Shown one piece after another: positions 24,161 to 32,631 of a stretch of DNA of 42,920 bases. The first letter of the stretch is position 1. Every line of letters begins with the position of its first letter. The position numbers and the translations under genes were made by a program. The notes beneath the pieces were generated by a model, which was not told where the DNA came from, did not search any database, and saw only the letters and a program-made list of their open reading frames with translations. This DNA comes from Coprobacillus sp. (GTDB lineage Bacteria; Bacillota_I; Bacilli_A; RFN20; CAG-826): contig JAJQAP010000047.1 of assembly GCA_021203745.1 (NCBI GenBank), positions 1-42,920 of the forward strand, given 5' to 3'.

Positions 24161-25113
24161 TTTTGATATTTAAGTATTTCATTATCAAACCGAGAAACGA
24201 TATCGTCAATGGTTTTTTGATTAAAGGCTTCGATATTTGTGCAGCCTGAAGCAAATTCATGGCCTCCTCCACCGAGAGAATCAGCGATAGGTTGAACGGG
24301 GATAGTCTGACTACGGAACTCCGCTCGCATATGGTGATTTGGATATTCAAAGAAACCAATCCAGATAGGATAGTTCTCAAGCCATCCTAATGTATTAACG
24401 TAGCTTGCGGCTTCGTTAAGTGTAATGCCTAACTCCTTAAGAGTTTCCTTACTAAAGGCGATATAGATAACACCATGTTTACTCGTCTGGTAATTAGAGT
24501 AGATATATGTTTTAACGGTTAAGTCTTTACTCTCTTTAATGTTTAAAACGTGATAGATTTTGCTAATATCTCCACCTTGTTTAACAAGGTACTCTGCGCT
24601 GTCAAACATATGATCATAATGTGCGGCGTATTGAAACCTCCCTGAATCCGTAATAAGTCCAAGAAGGAGCATAGTGGCACTTTCTTTATTTATCTTTAAT
24701 CCTGTATCTCTAATAAAATCAGTAATAACCTCGCATGTTGAACAAGCATCGCTGTTAGATATATAGGGTCCAGGAAGAGGATCATCTTCACATATATGAT
24801 GATCGATTGTACATATAGCCTTACATAATTTATACCTTTGGTCTTCCACCATATAGGCATCTCGACAGTCGAGGACAATACCTAGTGACTTTTTAAAAAT
24901 ATCATCATCCACTGATGTGTCTGTTACACCAAATAAAGAGAAGAGGTTACTTACTCCTGAAGAGGATATATAGACCTTCTTACCCTTAAAGTTAGACAAA
25001 ATGATCTCTCGCATGGCAGTTGTAGACCCATAACAATCTCCATCAGGGTTTACATGACCAAAGATTACGATAGAATCATTATCGTCAATAAGATTAATGA
25101 TATCTTCAAACAT
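24157..25113 (-). CDS. nrnA: DHH-family phosphoesterase, NrnA-like oligoribonuclease/pAp phosphatase
   Basis: A 318-residue DHH/DHHA1 protein. Metal-binding motifs are visible in order: F-G-H-V-N-P-D-G-D (motif I), V-L-D-C-R-D (motif II), T-I-D-H-H (the DHH motif), and a later D-S-G-R-F. The C-terminal DHHA1 domain carries G-G-G-H-E-F-A-S-G-C. The family removes nanoRNAs and pAp left by larger RNases, which fits an organism with RNase Y (also in this window). It sits 5 nt after fba and overlaps the CysQ-like gene by 4 nt. Confidence 0.92.
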   Translation of the reverse strand: MFEDIINLIDDNDSIVIFGHVNPDGDCYGSTTAMREIILSNFKGKKVYISSSGVSNLFSLFGVTDTSVDDDIFKKSLGIVLDCRDAYMVEDQRYKLCKAICTIDHHICEDDPLPGPYISNSDACSTCEVITDFIRDTGLKINKESATMLLLGLITDSGRFQYAAHYDHMFDSAEYLVKQGGDISKIYHVLNIKESKDLTVKTYIYSNYQTSKHGVIYIAFSKETLKELGITLNEAASYVNTLGWLENYPIWIGFFEYPNHHMRAEFRSQTIPVQPIADSLGGGGHEFASGCTNIEAFNQKTIDDIVSRFDNEILKYQK

Positions 25114-25118
25114 TTTAA

Positions 25119-25985
25119 TTAATTAAAGGCTTTACCAATGCAACCAAAGACTTCGCAGTGCTCACGTACCACCCTAGTGATTCCGTCTTTAGCGGGACCA
25201 AGAATCTTTCTTGGATCGTAAACTTCAGCGTCTTTTGCCACAACATCACGGAGAATTTCCGCAAATGCCATCTGACATTCGGTGTTAACATTGATCTTGC
25301 ATGTCCCACATTCAATGGCTTTTTTAATCTGATAATCTGGAATACCAGAACCACCGTGTAAAACGAGAGGCATTTGAACAAGATCTCCAATTTCTTTCAT
25401 TTCTTTAAAACCGAGTTTTGGTTCTCCGTGGTAAGGTCCATGAACACTACCTAACGCTGGAGCGACACAATCGATATCGGTTTCTTTGCACATTCTTTCA
25501 ACTTCACTTGGGATCGCGTACATACTTTCAGCGACCACTGTGTCTTCTTGACCTCCAACTCGGCCAAGTTCCGCTTCCACTGAAACGTAATGATCCTGGC
25601 TTCTTGCGTAGGCAACAACTTCTTTAACGAGAGCGATGTTTTCCTCAAGTGGATACTTAGAGGCATCAATCATAACTGAAGTATAACCCGCATCAATCAC
25701 TTTTTTGCAGGATTCAACACTTGATCCATGATCAAGATGAATGGCTACAGGTACAGTAATATTTTTATCCTTGATATAGCCTTTGACCAAGCTGACAACG
25801 GTATTTGGTCCTCCCATGTACTTGCAAGCGCCTTCACTCACACCGAGAATGACTGGAGCCTCAAGTCTTTGGACTTCATCGAGAATCGCAGAAACCCATT
25901 CGAGGTTGTTGATGTTAAACTGGCCCACTGCATAGTGACCCTCTCGTGCTTTTAAAAGCATTTCTTTCATACTAACTAATGGCAT
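25119..25985 (-). CDS. fba: class II fructose-bisphosphate aldolase
   Basis: A zinc-dependent glycolytic enzyme, 288 residues, cleaving fructose-1,6-bisphosphate. The catalytic and metal sites are visible: H-L-D-H-G (D85, H86), E-A-E-L-G-R-V-G-G (about 137-145), H182 in V-H-G-P-Y-H-G, and L-H-G-G-S-G (H210). AAGGAGATAAT precedes the ATG. It follows rpoE by 14 nt, an order seen in Bacilli, where rpoE lies close to fba. Confidence 0.97.
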   Translation of the reverse strand: MPLVSMKEMLLKAREGHYAVGQFNINNLEWVSAILDEVQRLEAPVILGVSEGACKYMGGPNTVVSLVKGYIKDKNITVPVAIHLDHGSSVESCKKVIDAGYTSVMIDASKYPLEENIALVKEVVAYARSQDHYVSVEAELGRVGGQEDTVVAESMYAIPSEVERMCKETDIDCVAPALGSVHGPYHGEPKLGFKEMKEIGDLVQMPLVLHGGSGIPDYQIKKAIECGTCKINVNTECQMAFAEILRDVVAKDAEVYDPRKILGPAKDGITRVVREHCEVFGCIGKAFN

Positions 25986-25999
25986 ATCTATTATCTCCT

Positions 26000-26434
26000 T
26001 TAATTATAAAAGTCTATAGAATCATCATCAGAAGTTTCATCTACGTCATAAGAGACTTCATCCTCGTCTCCACTGTTATCGTCAGAATCTTCTTCTAAAT
26101 CTATTTCTTCTTCATCCATTCCCATCATGTCGTAGGCGACTTCTTCTTCGTCCTCTTCGTCCTTATCCGTATCTTCAACATCGTTATAGACATCTCTCAT
26201 ATCGATATGAACTTTATCAAATGTTTGTCTTTCTCTTAAGTCCCAAACATTTTCCCCCACAGTGACAAAACGTCCATCGAGTTGGAAGTTTGTGAAGAAT
26301 TGAGCAATCCTGCTGTTAGCTTCTTCATTTGTCATCTCACATTTTTCTTTGACATATTCCCAAATCTTGCTAAAAGGTGTCTCTCCTTTGCTGACATTTA
26401 GTAAATAGTCATAGGCAACATCAAGTTCATTCAT
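26000..26434 (-). CDS. rpoE: RNA polymerase delta subunit
   Basis: A small Gram-positive RNA polymerase subunit that speeds recycling and increases promoter selectivity. The N-terminal winged-helix (HARE-HTH, about 1-80) has the typical L-D-V-A-Y-D-Y-L...F-S-K-I-W-E-Y-V pattern. The C-terminal third is an extremely acidic, low-complexity Asp/Glu tail, diagnostic for delta. The ATG at 26434 is chosen. A TTG 9 nt upstream (26443) is closer to the AGGAAA and remains possible. Confidence 0.93.
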   Translation of the reverse strand: MNELDVAYDYLLNVSKGETPFSKIWEYVKEKCEMTNEEANSRIAQFFTNFQLDGRFVTVGENVWDLRERQTFDKVHIDMRDVYNDVEDTDKDEEDEEEVAYDMMGMDEEEIDLEEDSDDNSGDEDEVSYDVDETSDDDSIDFYN

Positions 26435-26495
26435 ACAAAACAAAATTTCCTTTCTTAGTTATATCTATTTTAGTATCTTTTCTCTTTTACTTCTA

Positions 26496-28130
26496 TTACA
26501 TTTTATCCATTGGGGTCACTCCAATAAGATTAAAAGCATTTCTTAGGACTATTTTAGCACATTTTACAAGTGACAACCTCGATTTTGAAACATTGACATT
26601 ATCAAGATCGATAATCTTACACTTAGTGTAAAATTGATGAACTTCTTCACTGACATCTTGAATGTAATTTGTAATTTTATAAGGCGCTCTATCTTTAGAG
26701 GCATCTTTTACTACTTTAGGGAATAAAGACAATGTCTTTAAAAGGGATAATTCGATATCTTCTTTAAGGTATAAACCGGTGTTATCAGGTTCTAGTCCTT
26801 TTTCTTTAGCAAGATTTAAAACAGACGTTGCTCTTGCGTGAGCGTATTCAGCGTAGTAGACAGGATTAGAAGCGTTTTGACGGACCGCTTGGTCAAGATC
26901 AAAGTCAAAATGGACAGAACCACTTCTCATCGTGAAGTAGTATCTTGCGGCGTCTTTTCCCACTTCGTCAATTAATTCCTTCATCGTTATCGCATTTCCT
27001 GTACGTTTTGAGGCTTTTACCTCTTGCCCATCCTTCATAAATCTCACCATTTGAATCATCGAGACTTCAAGAATATCCTTAGAATAACCATGAATCATTA
27101 ACGCGGATTTTAAACGACTGATATATCCGTGATGGTCGCTCCCTAAAACATCAATCAATAGGTCATAGCCTCTTGATAACTTATTTAGGTGATAGACAAT
27201 ATCAGGAAGGAAATAGGTATACGCCCCATCGGATTTAACGATAACCCTATCCTTATCATCGAGGTAATCCGTAGTTTTTAAATAGGTTGCCCCTTCATCT
27301 ATATAACAATGGGGTTTTAAATACTCTATTTCTTTTTCAACAGCATGATCTTTTCTTATATCAAGTTCCGATGTATAAACATCAAAATGAACATCATAGG
27401 AGTCAAGTACTTCATTTATTTTATCTAGTTCTCTTTTAATTCCTTCTTTTTTAAAGAAGGACATACAGTCTTCTCTTTCTAAGAGTTTATCCCCGTATTC
27501 ATTCTTTAAGTCTTTAGCGATTTCTATTATATCCTCACCATGATATCCATCTTCAGGAAGAGTAAAGTCTAGACCTAATAACTCTCTATACCTTCCAATA
27601 AGAGAAAGAGCGAGGTTATCAATCTGATTACCAGCATCGTTAATATAGTATTCTTTTGTCACATCATACCCATCAAAAGAAAGGATACGGGCTAGAGAAT
27701 CACCCACAGCCGCCCCTCTAGCATGGCCGACATGTAAATCTCCTGTTGGGTTAGCACTCACAAACTCAATGTTGACTTTTTTATTCTTTGTTTCGCCTCT
27801 ACCATAATCAGTATCTTGCTCTAAAATAGTAGGAACGACATCAAGTATTGAGTCGCTTTTTAAGAAGAAGTTAATAAAACCTGGACCTGCGACTTCAAGT
27901 TTAGAAACGTTTTCGTTGTGAAAATTAGATATGAGAGAGTTAGCAAGTTCTATAGGTGATTTACCCACCTTTTTTGCGTATTTCATCGCCGTATTTGTGG
28001 AATAGTCTCCAAAAGACTTATCTTTACTAACTTCAATGACGATATCTTCAAGTGTTAAAGATAGTCCTTCTATTTTAAGGGCGTCGATAATGCTTTTCTT
28101 TAAACTATCTTGGACATCCATAATTAACAT
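26496..28130 (-). CDS. argS: arginyl-tRNA synthetase
   Basis: Charges tRNA-Arg. The 544-residue class I enzyme has an N-terminal Add1 domain (about 1-85), the HIGH-type motif G-D-L-H-V-G-H-A-R-G (preceded by S-A-N-P-T) and the ArgS Y-Y-I-N-D-A-G-N-Q segment. A DALR anticodon-binding domain lies near the end (Y-A-H-A-R-A...). The ATG at 28130 overlaps the ispF stop by 7 nt; a second ATG at 28121 gives a protein 3 residues shorter. Neither has a clear Shine-Dalgarno sequence, so translation may depend on coupling to ispF. Confidence 0.96.
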   Translation of the reverse strand: MLIMDVQDSLKKSIIDALKIEGLSLTLEDIVIEVSKDKSFGDYSTNTAMKYAKKVGKSPIELANSLISNFHNENVSKLEVAGPGFINFFLKSDSILDVVPTILEQDTDYGRGETKNKKVNIEFVSANPTGDLHVGHARGAAVGDSLARILSFDGYDVTKEYYINDAGNQIDNLALSLIGRYRELLGLDFTLPEDGYHGEDIIEIAKDLKNEYGDKLLEREDCMSFFKKEGIKRELDKINEVLDSYDVHFDVYTSELDIRKDHAVEKEIEYLKPHCYIDEGATYLKTTDYLDDKDRVIVKSDGAYTYFLPDIVYHLNKLSRGYDLLIDVLGSDHHGYISRLKSALMIHGYSKDILEVSMIQMVRFMKDGQEVKASKRTGNAITMKELIDEVGKDAARYYFTMRSGSVHFDFDLDQAVRQNASNPVYYAEYAHARATSVLNLAKEKGLEPDNTGLYLKEDIELSLLKTLSLFPKVVKDASKDRAPYKITNYIQDVSEEVHQFYTKCKIIDLDNVNVSKSRLSLVKCAKIVLRNAFNLIGVTPMDKM

Positions 28131-28621
28131 TTGTAGCTAAGTAAGAGTGTTGCCGTGGCGCTTACCGCTTCTCCTTTCCCTATTTCTCCTAAGCCTTCGT
28201 TTGTGCCTGGTTTGATCGATACATAACTAGTGCTAGATAAAAAGTCTTTTAATAAGTCATTGATGTTTTTTCTCATCTTTTCAATATATGGGTTAAGTTC
28301 AGGTTCTTCAAGTTGAACACATATATCGATATTTTCAATAAAATACTTTTCTTTTTTTAGTAGTTTTGATACTTCTTTAACAAAGTAAGATGATTCTTTA
28401 TTTTCGTATTGAGGATCGGTGTTAGGAAACATAATCCCAATATTGCCTTTTCCCATCGCTCCAAGAAGAGCGTCGCATAAGGCATGATATATAACATCAC
28501 CATCAGAATGAGCCTCTTCTCCTTTTGAGTAAGGAATAATTACCCCTCCTAGAACAAGAGGACGACAATCCACAAGTTTATGGATATCAGTGCCTAAACC
28601 TATTCGATAACGCATTCCCAT
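28124..28621 (-). CDS. ispF: 2-C-methyl-D-erythritol 2,4-cyclodiphosphate synthase
   Basis: The MEP-pathway step that cyclises CDP-ME-2-phosphate to MEcPP, leading to isoprenoids. The 165-residue protein has zinc ligands D12 and H14 (G-T-D-I-H) and H46, and the S-D-G-D-V-x-x-H-A-x-x-D-A-L-L-G-A signature. The C-terminal G-L-G-E-I-G-K-G-E-A-V-S-A-T-A is the substrate-binding end. Its presence shows that this organism makes isoprenoids by the MEP route. The ATG overlaps the ychF stop by 1 nt (TAATG). Confidence 0.97.
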   Translation of the reverse strand: MGMRYRIGLGTDIHKLVDCRPLVLGGVIIPYSKGEEAHSDGDVIYHALCDALLGAMGKGNIGIMFPNTDPQYENKESSYFVKEVSKLLKKEKYFIENIDICVQLEEPELNPYIEKMRKNINDLLKDFLSSTSYVSIKPGTNEGLGEIGKGEAVSATATLLLSYKC

Positions 28622-29733
28622 TATTTTGATACATTGAAACGGAAGAAGACGACATCACCATCTTTGATGACGTAGTTTTTGCCTTCGGTTCTTACCTTTC
28701 CTTTTTCTCTGACTGCAGTTTCACTTCTTAACTCTTGGATAGCTTCATACGGATAGACTTCCGCACAGATAAATCCTTTTTGAAAATCGGTGTGGATAAT
28801 ACCTGCGCATTCAGGAGCAAGACTTCCGTTTTTAAATGTCCACGCGCGACATTCATCCGGTCCGACAGTAAAGAATGTCGATAAATTAAGAAGTTTATAT
28901 GTCGCTTTTATGACTTTTTCGAGTCCTGATTCTTCAATATTTAAAGACTCGAGGTATTCTTTTCTATCTTCCGATGAAAGCTCCGCAAGTTCACTTTCTA
29001 TTTGACAAGAAACTGGAATTGCTTGGTTACCCTCGTTTGTGGCGTACTCTAAAACCTTTTGATAGTTTTCACACTTGTCTAGGTCAAGAAGATCATCTTC
29101 ACTGACGTTAGCAACATATAATATTGGCTTTAAGGTTAGTAAAGAATAGTTAGCCCTCATATAGGAAAGTTGATCTTCACTGAATGAAAGGTTTCTTGCG
29201 GGTATCCCTTTTTCAAAGTTTTCTTTTAAGTAAGTAAGAAGTTCCACTTCAAAAACGGATTCTTTATCTTTGGTGGTCCTTGCTTTTGTGGCGACTTTTT
29301 CTAGACGTTTCTCAACAAGGTCTAGGTCCGCCATAACGAGCTCGAGATTAATAACTTCAATATCTCTAATGGGGTCGACACTTCCATCAACATGAATAAT
29401 ATCTGGATCGGTAAAGCAACGGACAACTTCCACCACTGATTCGCATAGTCTTATATGAGAAAGGAACTGGTTACCTAAACCTTCTCCTTTTGACGCTCCT
29501 TTAACAAGACCCGCTATATCGATAAACTCCACTGTTGCGGGGATTCTTCTTTTTGGATTAAAGATTGAACATAGATCATCTAGTCTTGGGTCAGGAACAT
29601 TGACCACACCAGTATTGGGGTTAATTGTCGCAAAGGGATAATTTGAGGCTTCAACATGTGATAAAGTTATCGCATTAAATAATGTGGATTTTCCTACATT
29701 TGGTAAGCCTATAATTCCTGCTTTTAAAGACAT
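28621..29733 (-). CDS. ychF: YchF/Ola1-type ribosome-associated P-loop ATPase/GTPase
   Basis: A 370-residue translation-associated P-loop protein of the Obg family that prefers ATP. It has G1 G-L-P-N-V-G-K-S-T (9-17), G3 D-I-A-G-L-V-K-G-A, and N-V-S-E in place of the NKxD specificity motif, as expected for YchF. The C-terminal TGS domain contains T-F-F-T-V-G-P-D-E-C-R-A-W. It is the first gene of the minus-strand run. Confidence 0.97.
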   Translation of the reverse strand: MSLKAGIIGLPNVGKSTLFNAITLSHVEASNYPFATINPNTGVVNVPDPRLDDLCSIFNPKRRIPATVEFIDIAGLVKGASKGEGLGNQFLSHIRLCESVVEVVRCFTDPDIIHVDGSVDPIRDIEVINLELVMADLDLVEKRLEKVATKARTTKDKESVFEVELLTYLKENFEKGIPARNLSFSEDQLSYMRANYSLLTLKPILYVANVSEDDLLDLDKCENYQKVLEYATNEGNQAIPVSCQIESELAELSSEDRKEYLESLNIEESGLEKVIKATYKLLNLSTFFTVGPDECRAWTFKNGSLAPECAGIIHTDFQKGFICAEVYPYEAIQELRSETAVREKGKVRTEGKNYVIKDGDVVFFRFNVSK

Positions 29734-29750
29734 AATAAGATCCTTATAAG

Positions 29751-29778
29751 ATTATATAATAAACTTATAAAAATGCAA
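29751..29778 (-). promoter_or_regulatory. possible promoter of the ychF-nfu run
   Basis: A perfect minus-strand TATAAT (29756-29751) with a poor -35 (TTGCAT, 29778-29773) 16 nt upstream. It is followed by AAGGATC and the ychF ATG. Confidence 0.4.
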
Positions 29779-29781
29779 TTA

Positions 29782-32631
29782 TTATCTCTTAATGGCATCA
29801 AGGGGATTTAGGGAGATGATCTTCTTGTAATTCAGGGCGGCCGCAAGAAGAGATATCCCAATTGAAACAATAAACATTGTAAAAATGGCCCATAAAAATG
29901 AGAGCGAGAAAGTCAAAGCGTCAAAACCTAACTGAACCACTAAAACGACAATGACTAGTTCAACGATAGAAAAGAGAAATGAAGTCAGTGACAGGTTAAG
30001 AGAATAACCAATAACGAGTTTAAATGATTCTTTAGCGTTTACTCCTAAACACCTAAGAAGACCAAACTCCTTTTTATTCTCGACGATTAAAAAGTTTGTG
30101 GTAGTAAAAATTAATAGAGCAGCAGCAATAATTGCAACAATAGAGAAGATTAAAATACCAATCGTAATGTAGTTTGTTACCTCATTAACTGAAGCAGATA
30201 GATCTCTTAATGGGGAGTAGACATTAAAAGCGGGAAAATAGTTTTTTAATAGTCTTAAAGATGAATCAATTTTAGAGGCATCTTTAGCGGTCAGTGATAT
30301 AGAATGGGGGATAAGACTAAAGGAAGAAACCTGAAAACGGCTCATAAAATAGGTCACTATCCAAGGGGAGTATTGATAAATGATTGGTCTATCATCTTCG
30401 ATTATCCCGGTAACTGTTAGGGTGCTATATTTAAAAGACTTTCTCACAAAGTTATCGGATTGATAAGTTTCCTCGTAGTTATAGGCAAAGTTAAGGGGAC
30501 GAACAGGAAGTGATTTAACACTCATCCCAAGCTTAGTAAGTAAACCTGTAGACACCACAATTTCATCAGGACACCCAGGTGATTTACCGATACTTATCAG
30601 TGACTCGTCAAGAGGATAAAAAGTCACTCCCTCAGAACTCGTTAATGTGTAATAACCCTCTAAAACTCCAGCAGGCATGCTGAATTTGATGTTTTCTAGG
30701 TATTCATAATAAGAAACTTGATCGACGACATCAAGCACTGCATCATAGTCAAAACTAAAGTATGATTCGCGGGCAAAACCGCTCATATAGTAAGTACCAT
30801 ATATTGCATATCCCATATCCGTTCCATAAATGATAGAATCAACATTTTTGTCTAGTTCAAGAATCTGATTACCTATATAGGGGGAGATATAGGTTTCATT
30901 GTTCTCGTAGAGGATGATTCGATTATCATAGATATCGGAGTAGTCAGAATAGTGAGAAAAGTAATTTTTACTCGCGCAGTCAAAGAAGATGTTTTGGAGT
31001 TTCTTCTCATTCACCAAAAGGTCAATAAACTCATCTCTTTCTCCTCCTGTTTCATAGTAATAGACTTTCTCCATTGTCGTTTTATCGGAGTGGGGGGAGT
31101 TTATACTTAAGGAAGAGGGGAAAGTCATGTATTCCTCAAAAATATACTCGTTCCACAGGTGATTATAATGGTAAATACAGTCTTGTGTCGTTTCAAAAGA
31201 GAAACCCACAACCTGTAAAAGGATAGAGTCTTCATATGTCCCATCCTGCGTTTTGTGAGCGGGCCATGAGTTATTTTCAACATTTAGATAAATATATAAA
31301 CCTTCCTTTGAATTTTTTATATAATCGCTTAATGGTTTTATACCGGTACCACCATCGGTCCAGGCAATATCTAGAAGGTGATCTAAAGACCGAATAGACG
31401 AGATAGTTAAACCTAAAACCACTTGATCATCCTCTAGTGTTTCAGGAAGGGAGGGATAAACTTTACTTGGGGTGTATTCATCGAGCCATATAAAGTCGTT
31501 AATTGAGGAAGCGGTGAGGTTAGTCACACTTTCTTTATATGCAGGGCCGTATAAATAAAACTCATTTACGTCTGGAAAGAAGTAAGAATAATCATTGAGG
31601 TAAGTCACTCCGATATCAGAGATATATTCAGGATATAGACTCTTATATTCTTTGGCGCTGTTATAGGATAGTCCTTGTATATCCCTAAATTTATTATAGA
31701 AGTTTGTGTCATCAATAATGATTTGATCCTCACCAATCAGTTGAGAATAAGAGGAAGTAATAATTCCAGAAACACACTCAGAGATAACAAAGGCGAGACC
31801 CACTCCTACAAGACCAAGAGAGATAACAGCTTTTGAGAGTGTCGTTCTCCACTTCTTCCGTTTGTTATATTGCTTGATATGGTTTCTAATAAAGGATGAT
31901 GGTAATTTACCAGTATTTTCTGGAGCCTCTTTTTTTGCCTGTAACAATGATTTAGTGACTATTTCATAGTTATAGGTTTCAACTTTTTCTACCTCTCCAT
32001 CTTTTAAATAGACAACCTGGTCAGGATAGGTATCTACAAGACTTTGATCATGGGTCACCATGATGACGAGTTTTTTCTGGCTAATGGTTTTTAATAGTTC
32101 CATCACCACTTTTGCATTCTCTTTATCTAGAGATCCTGTCGGTTCATCCGCGATTAAAAATTTAGGTTTGGTTACTAGGGCTCTTGCGATAGCAACCCTT
32201 TGCTTTTCTCCTCCTGATAAGTCAGAAACATAATTATCTTTAAGAGTGTCTACACCACACATCTTTAACGTGGATAATACTTCTTGGAGGTTGGCGTCTT
32301 TTTTCTTAACGTCGATAACATTTAACGGGAGAGCGACGTTATTAAAGACCGTATCGCTTTCAAAGAGTTTAAAGTCTTGAAAGATAAAACCAATATCGTG
32401 CAAACGGAACTCACTCTTTTTATCTTCTTCAAGAGGTCCATAGTTTTTACCGTTTATTCTAATTGTCCCTTCGTAGTCGGTTAATGTGGATATACAGTTT
32501 AATAAGGTAGACTTACCAGACCCACTTGGACCAAGTATCATAACAAGACCTTTATCTTCAAATTCAAGGTTAATATCCTTTAAAACTTCGTTATTTTGAT
32601 ACCTTTTTGTAAGGTTTTTAATCTCAATCAT
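29782..32631 (-). CDS. MacB-like ABC exporter, ATPase-permease fusion (larger half)
   Basis: A 949-residue fusion. The N-terminal ATPase (about 1-225) has Walker A G-P-S-G-S-G-K-S-T, signature L-S-G-G-E-K-Q-R and Walker B D-E-P-T-G-S-L-D. A helix follows (about 265-290), then a very large extracellular domain (about 290-815), then three helices (about 820-945). That is the MacB topology of mechanotransmission exporters. Its start overlaps the end of the other fusion by 8 nt, so the pair probably forms a heterodimer. The ectodomain is Tyr-rich and far larger than in MacB; its cargo is unknown. Confidence 0.9.
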   Translation of the reverse strand: MIEIKNLTKRYQNNEVLKDINLEFEDKGLVMILGPSGSGKSTLLNCISTLTDYEGTIRINGKNYGPLEEDKKSEFRLHDIGFIFQDFKLFESDTVFNNVALPLNVIDVKKKDANLQEVLSTLKMCGVDTLKDNYVSDLSGGEKQRVAIARALVTKPKFLIADEPTGSLDKENAKVVMELLKTISQKKLVIMVTHDQSLVDTYPDQVVYLKDGEVEKVETYNYEIVTKSLLQAKKEAPENTGKLPSSFIRNHIKQYNKRKKWRTTLSKAVISLGLVGVGLAFVISECVSGIITSSYSQLIGEDQIIIDDTNFYNKFRDIQGLSYNSAKEYKSLYPEYISDIGVTYLNDYSYFFPDVNEFYLYGPAYKESVTNLTASSINDFIWLDEYTPSKVYPSLPETLEDDQVVLGLTISSIRSLDHLLDIAWTDGGTGIKPLSDYIKNSKEGLYIYLNVENNSWPAHKTQDGTYEDSILLQVVGFSFETTQDCIYHYNHLWNEYIFEEYMTFPSSLSINSPHSDKTTMEKVYYYETGGERDEFIDLLVNEKKLQNIFFDCASKNYFSHYSDYSDIYDNRIILYENNETYISPYIGNQILELDKNVDSIIYGTDMGYAIYGTYYMSGFARESYFSFDYDAVLDVVDQVSYYEYLENIKFSMPAGVLEGYYTLTSSEGVTFYPLDESLISIGKSPGCPDEIVVSTGLLTKLGMSVKSLPVRPLNFAYNYEETYQSDNFVRKSFKYSTLTVTGIIEDDRPIIYQYSPWIVTYFMSRFQVSSFSLIPHSISLTAKDASKIDSSLRLLKNYFPAFNVYSPLRDLSASVNEVTNYITIGILIFSIVAIIAAALLIFTTTNFLIVENKKEFGLLRCLGVNAKESFKLVIGYSLNLSLTSFLFSIVELVIVVLVVQLGFDALTFSLSFLWAIFTMFIVSIGISLLAAALNYKKIISLNPLDAIKR

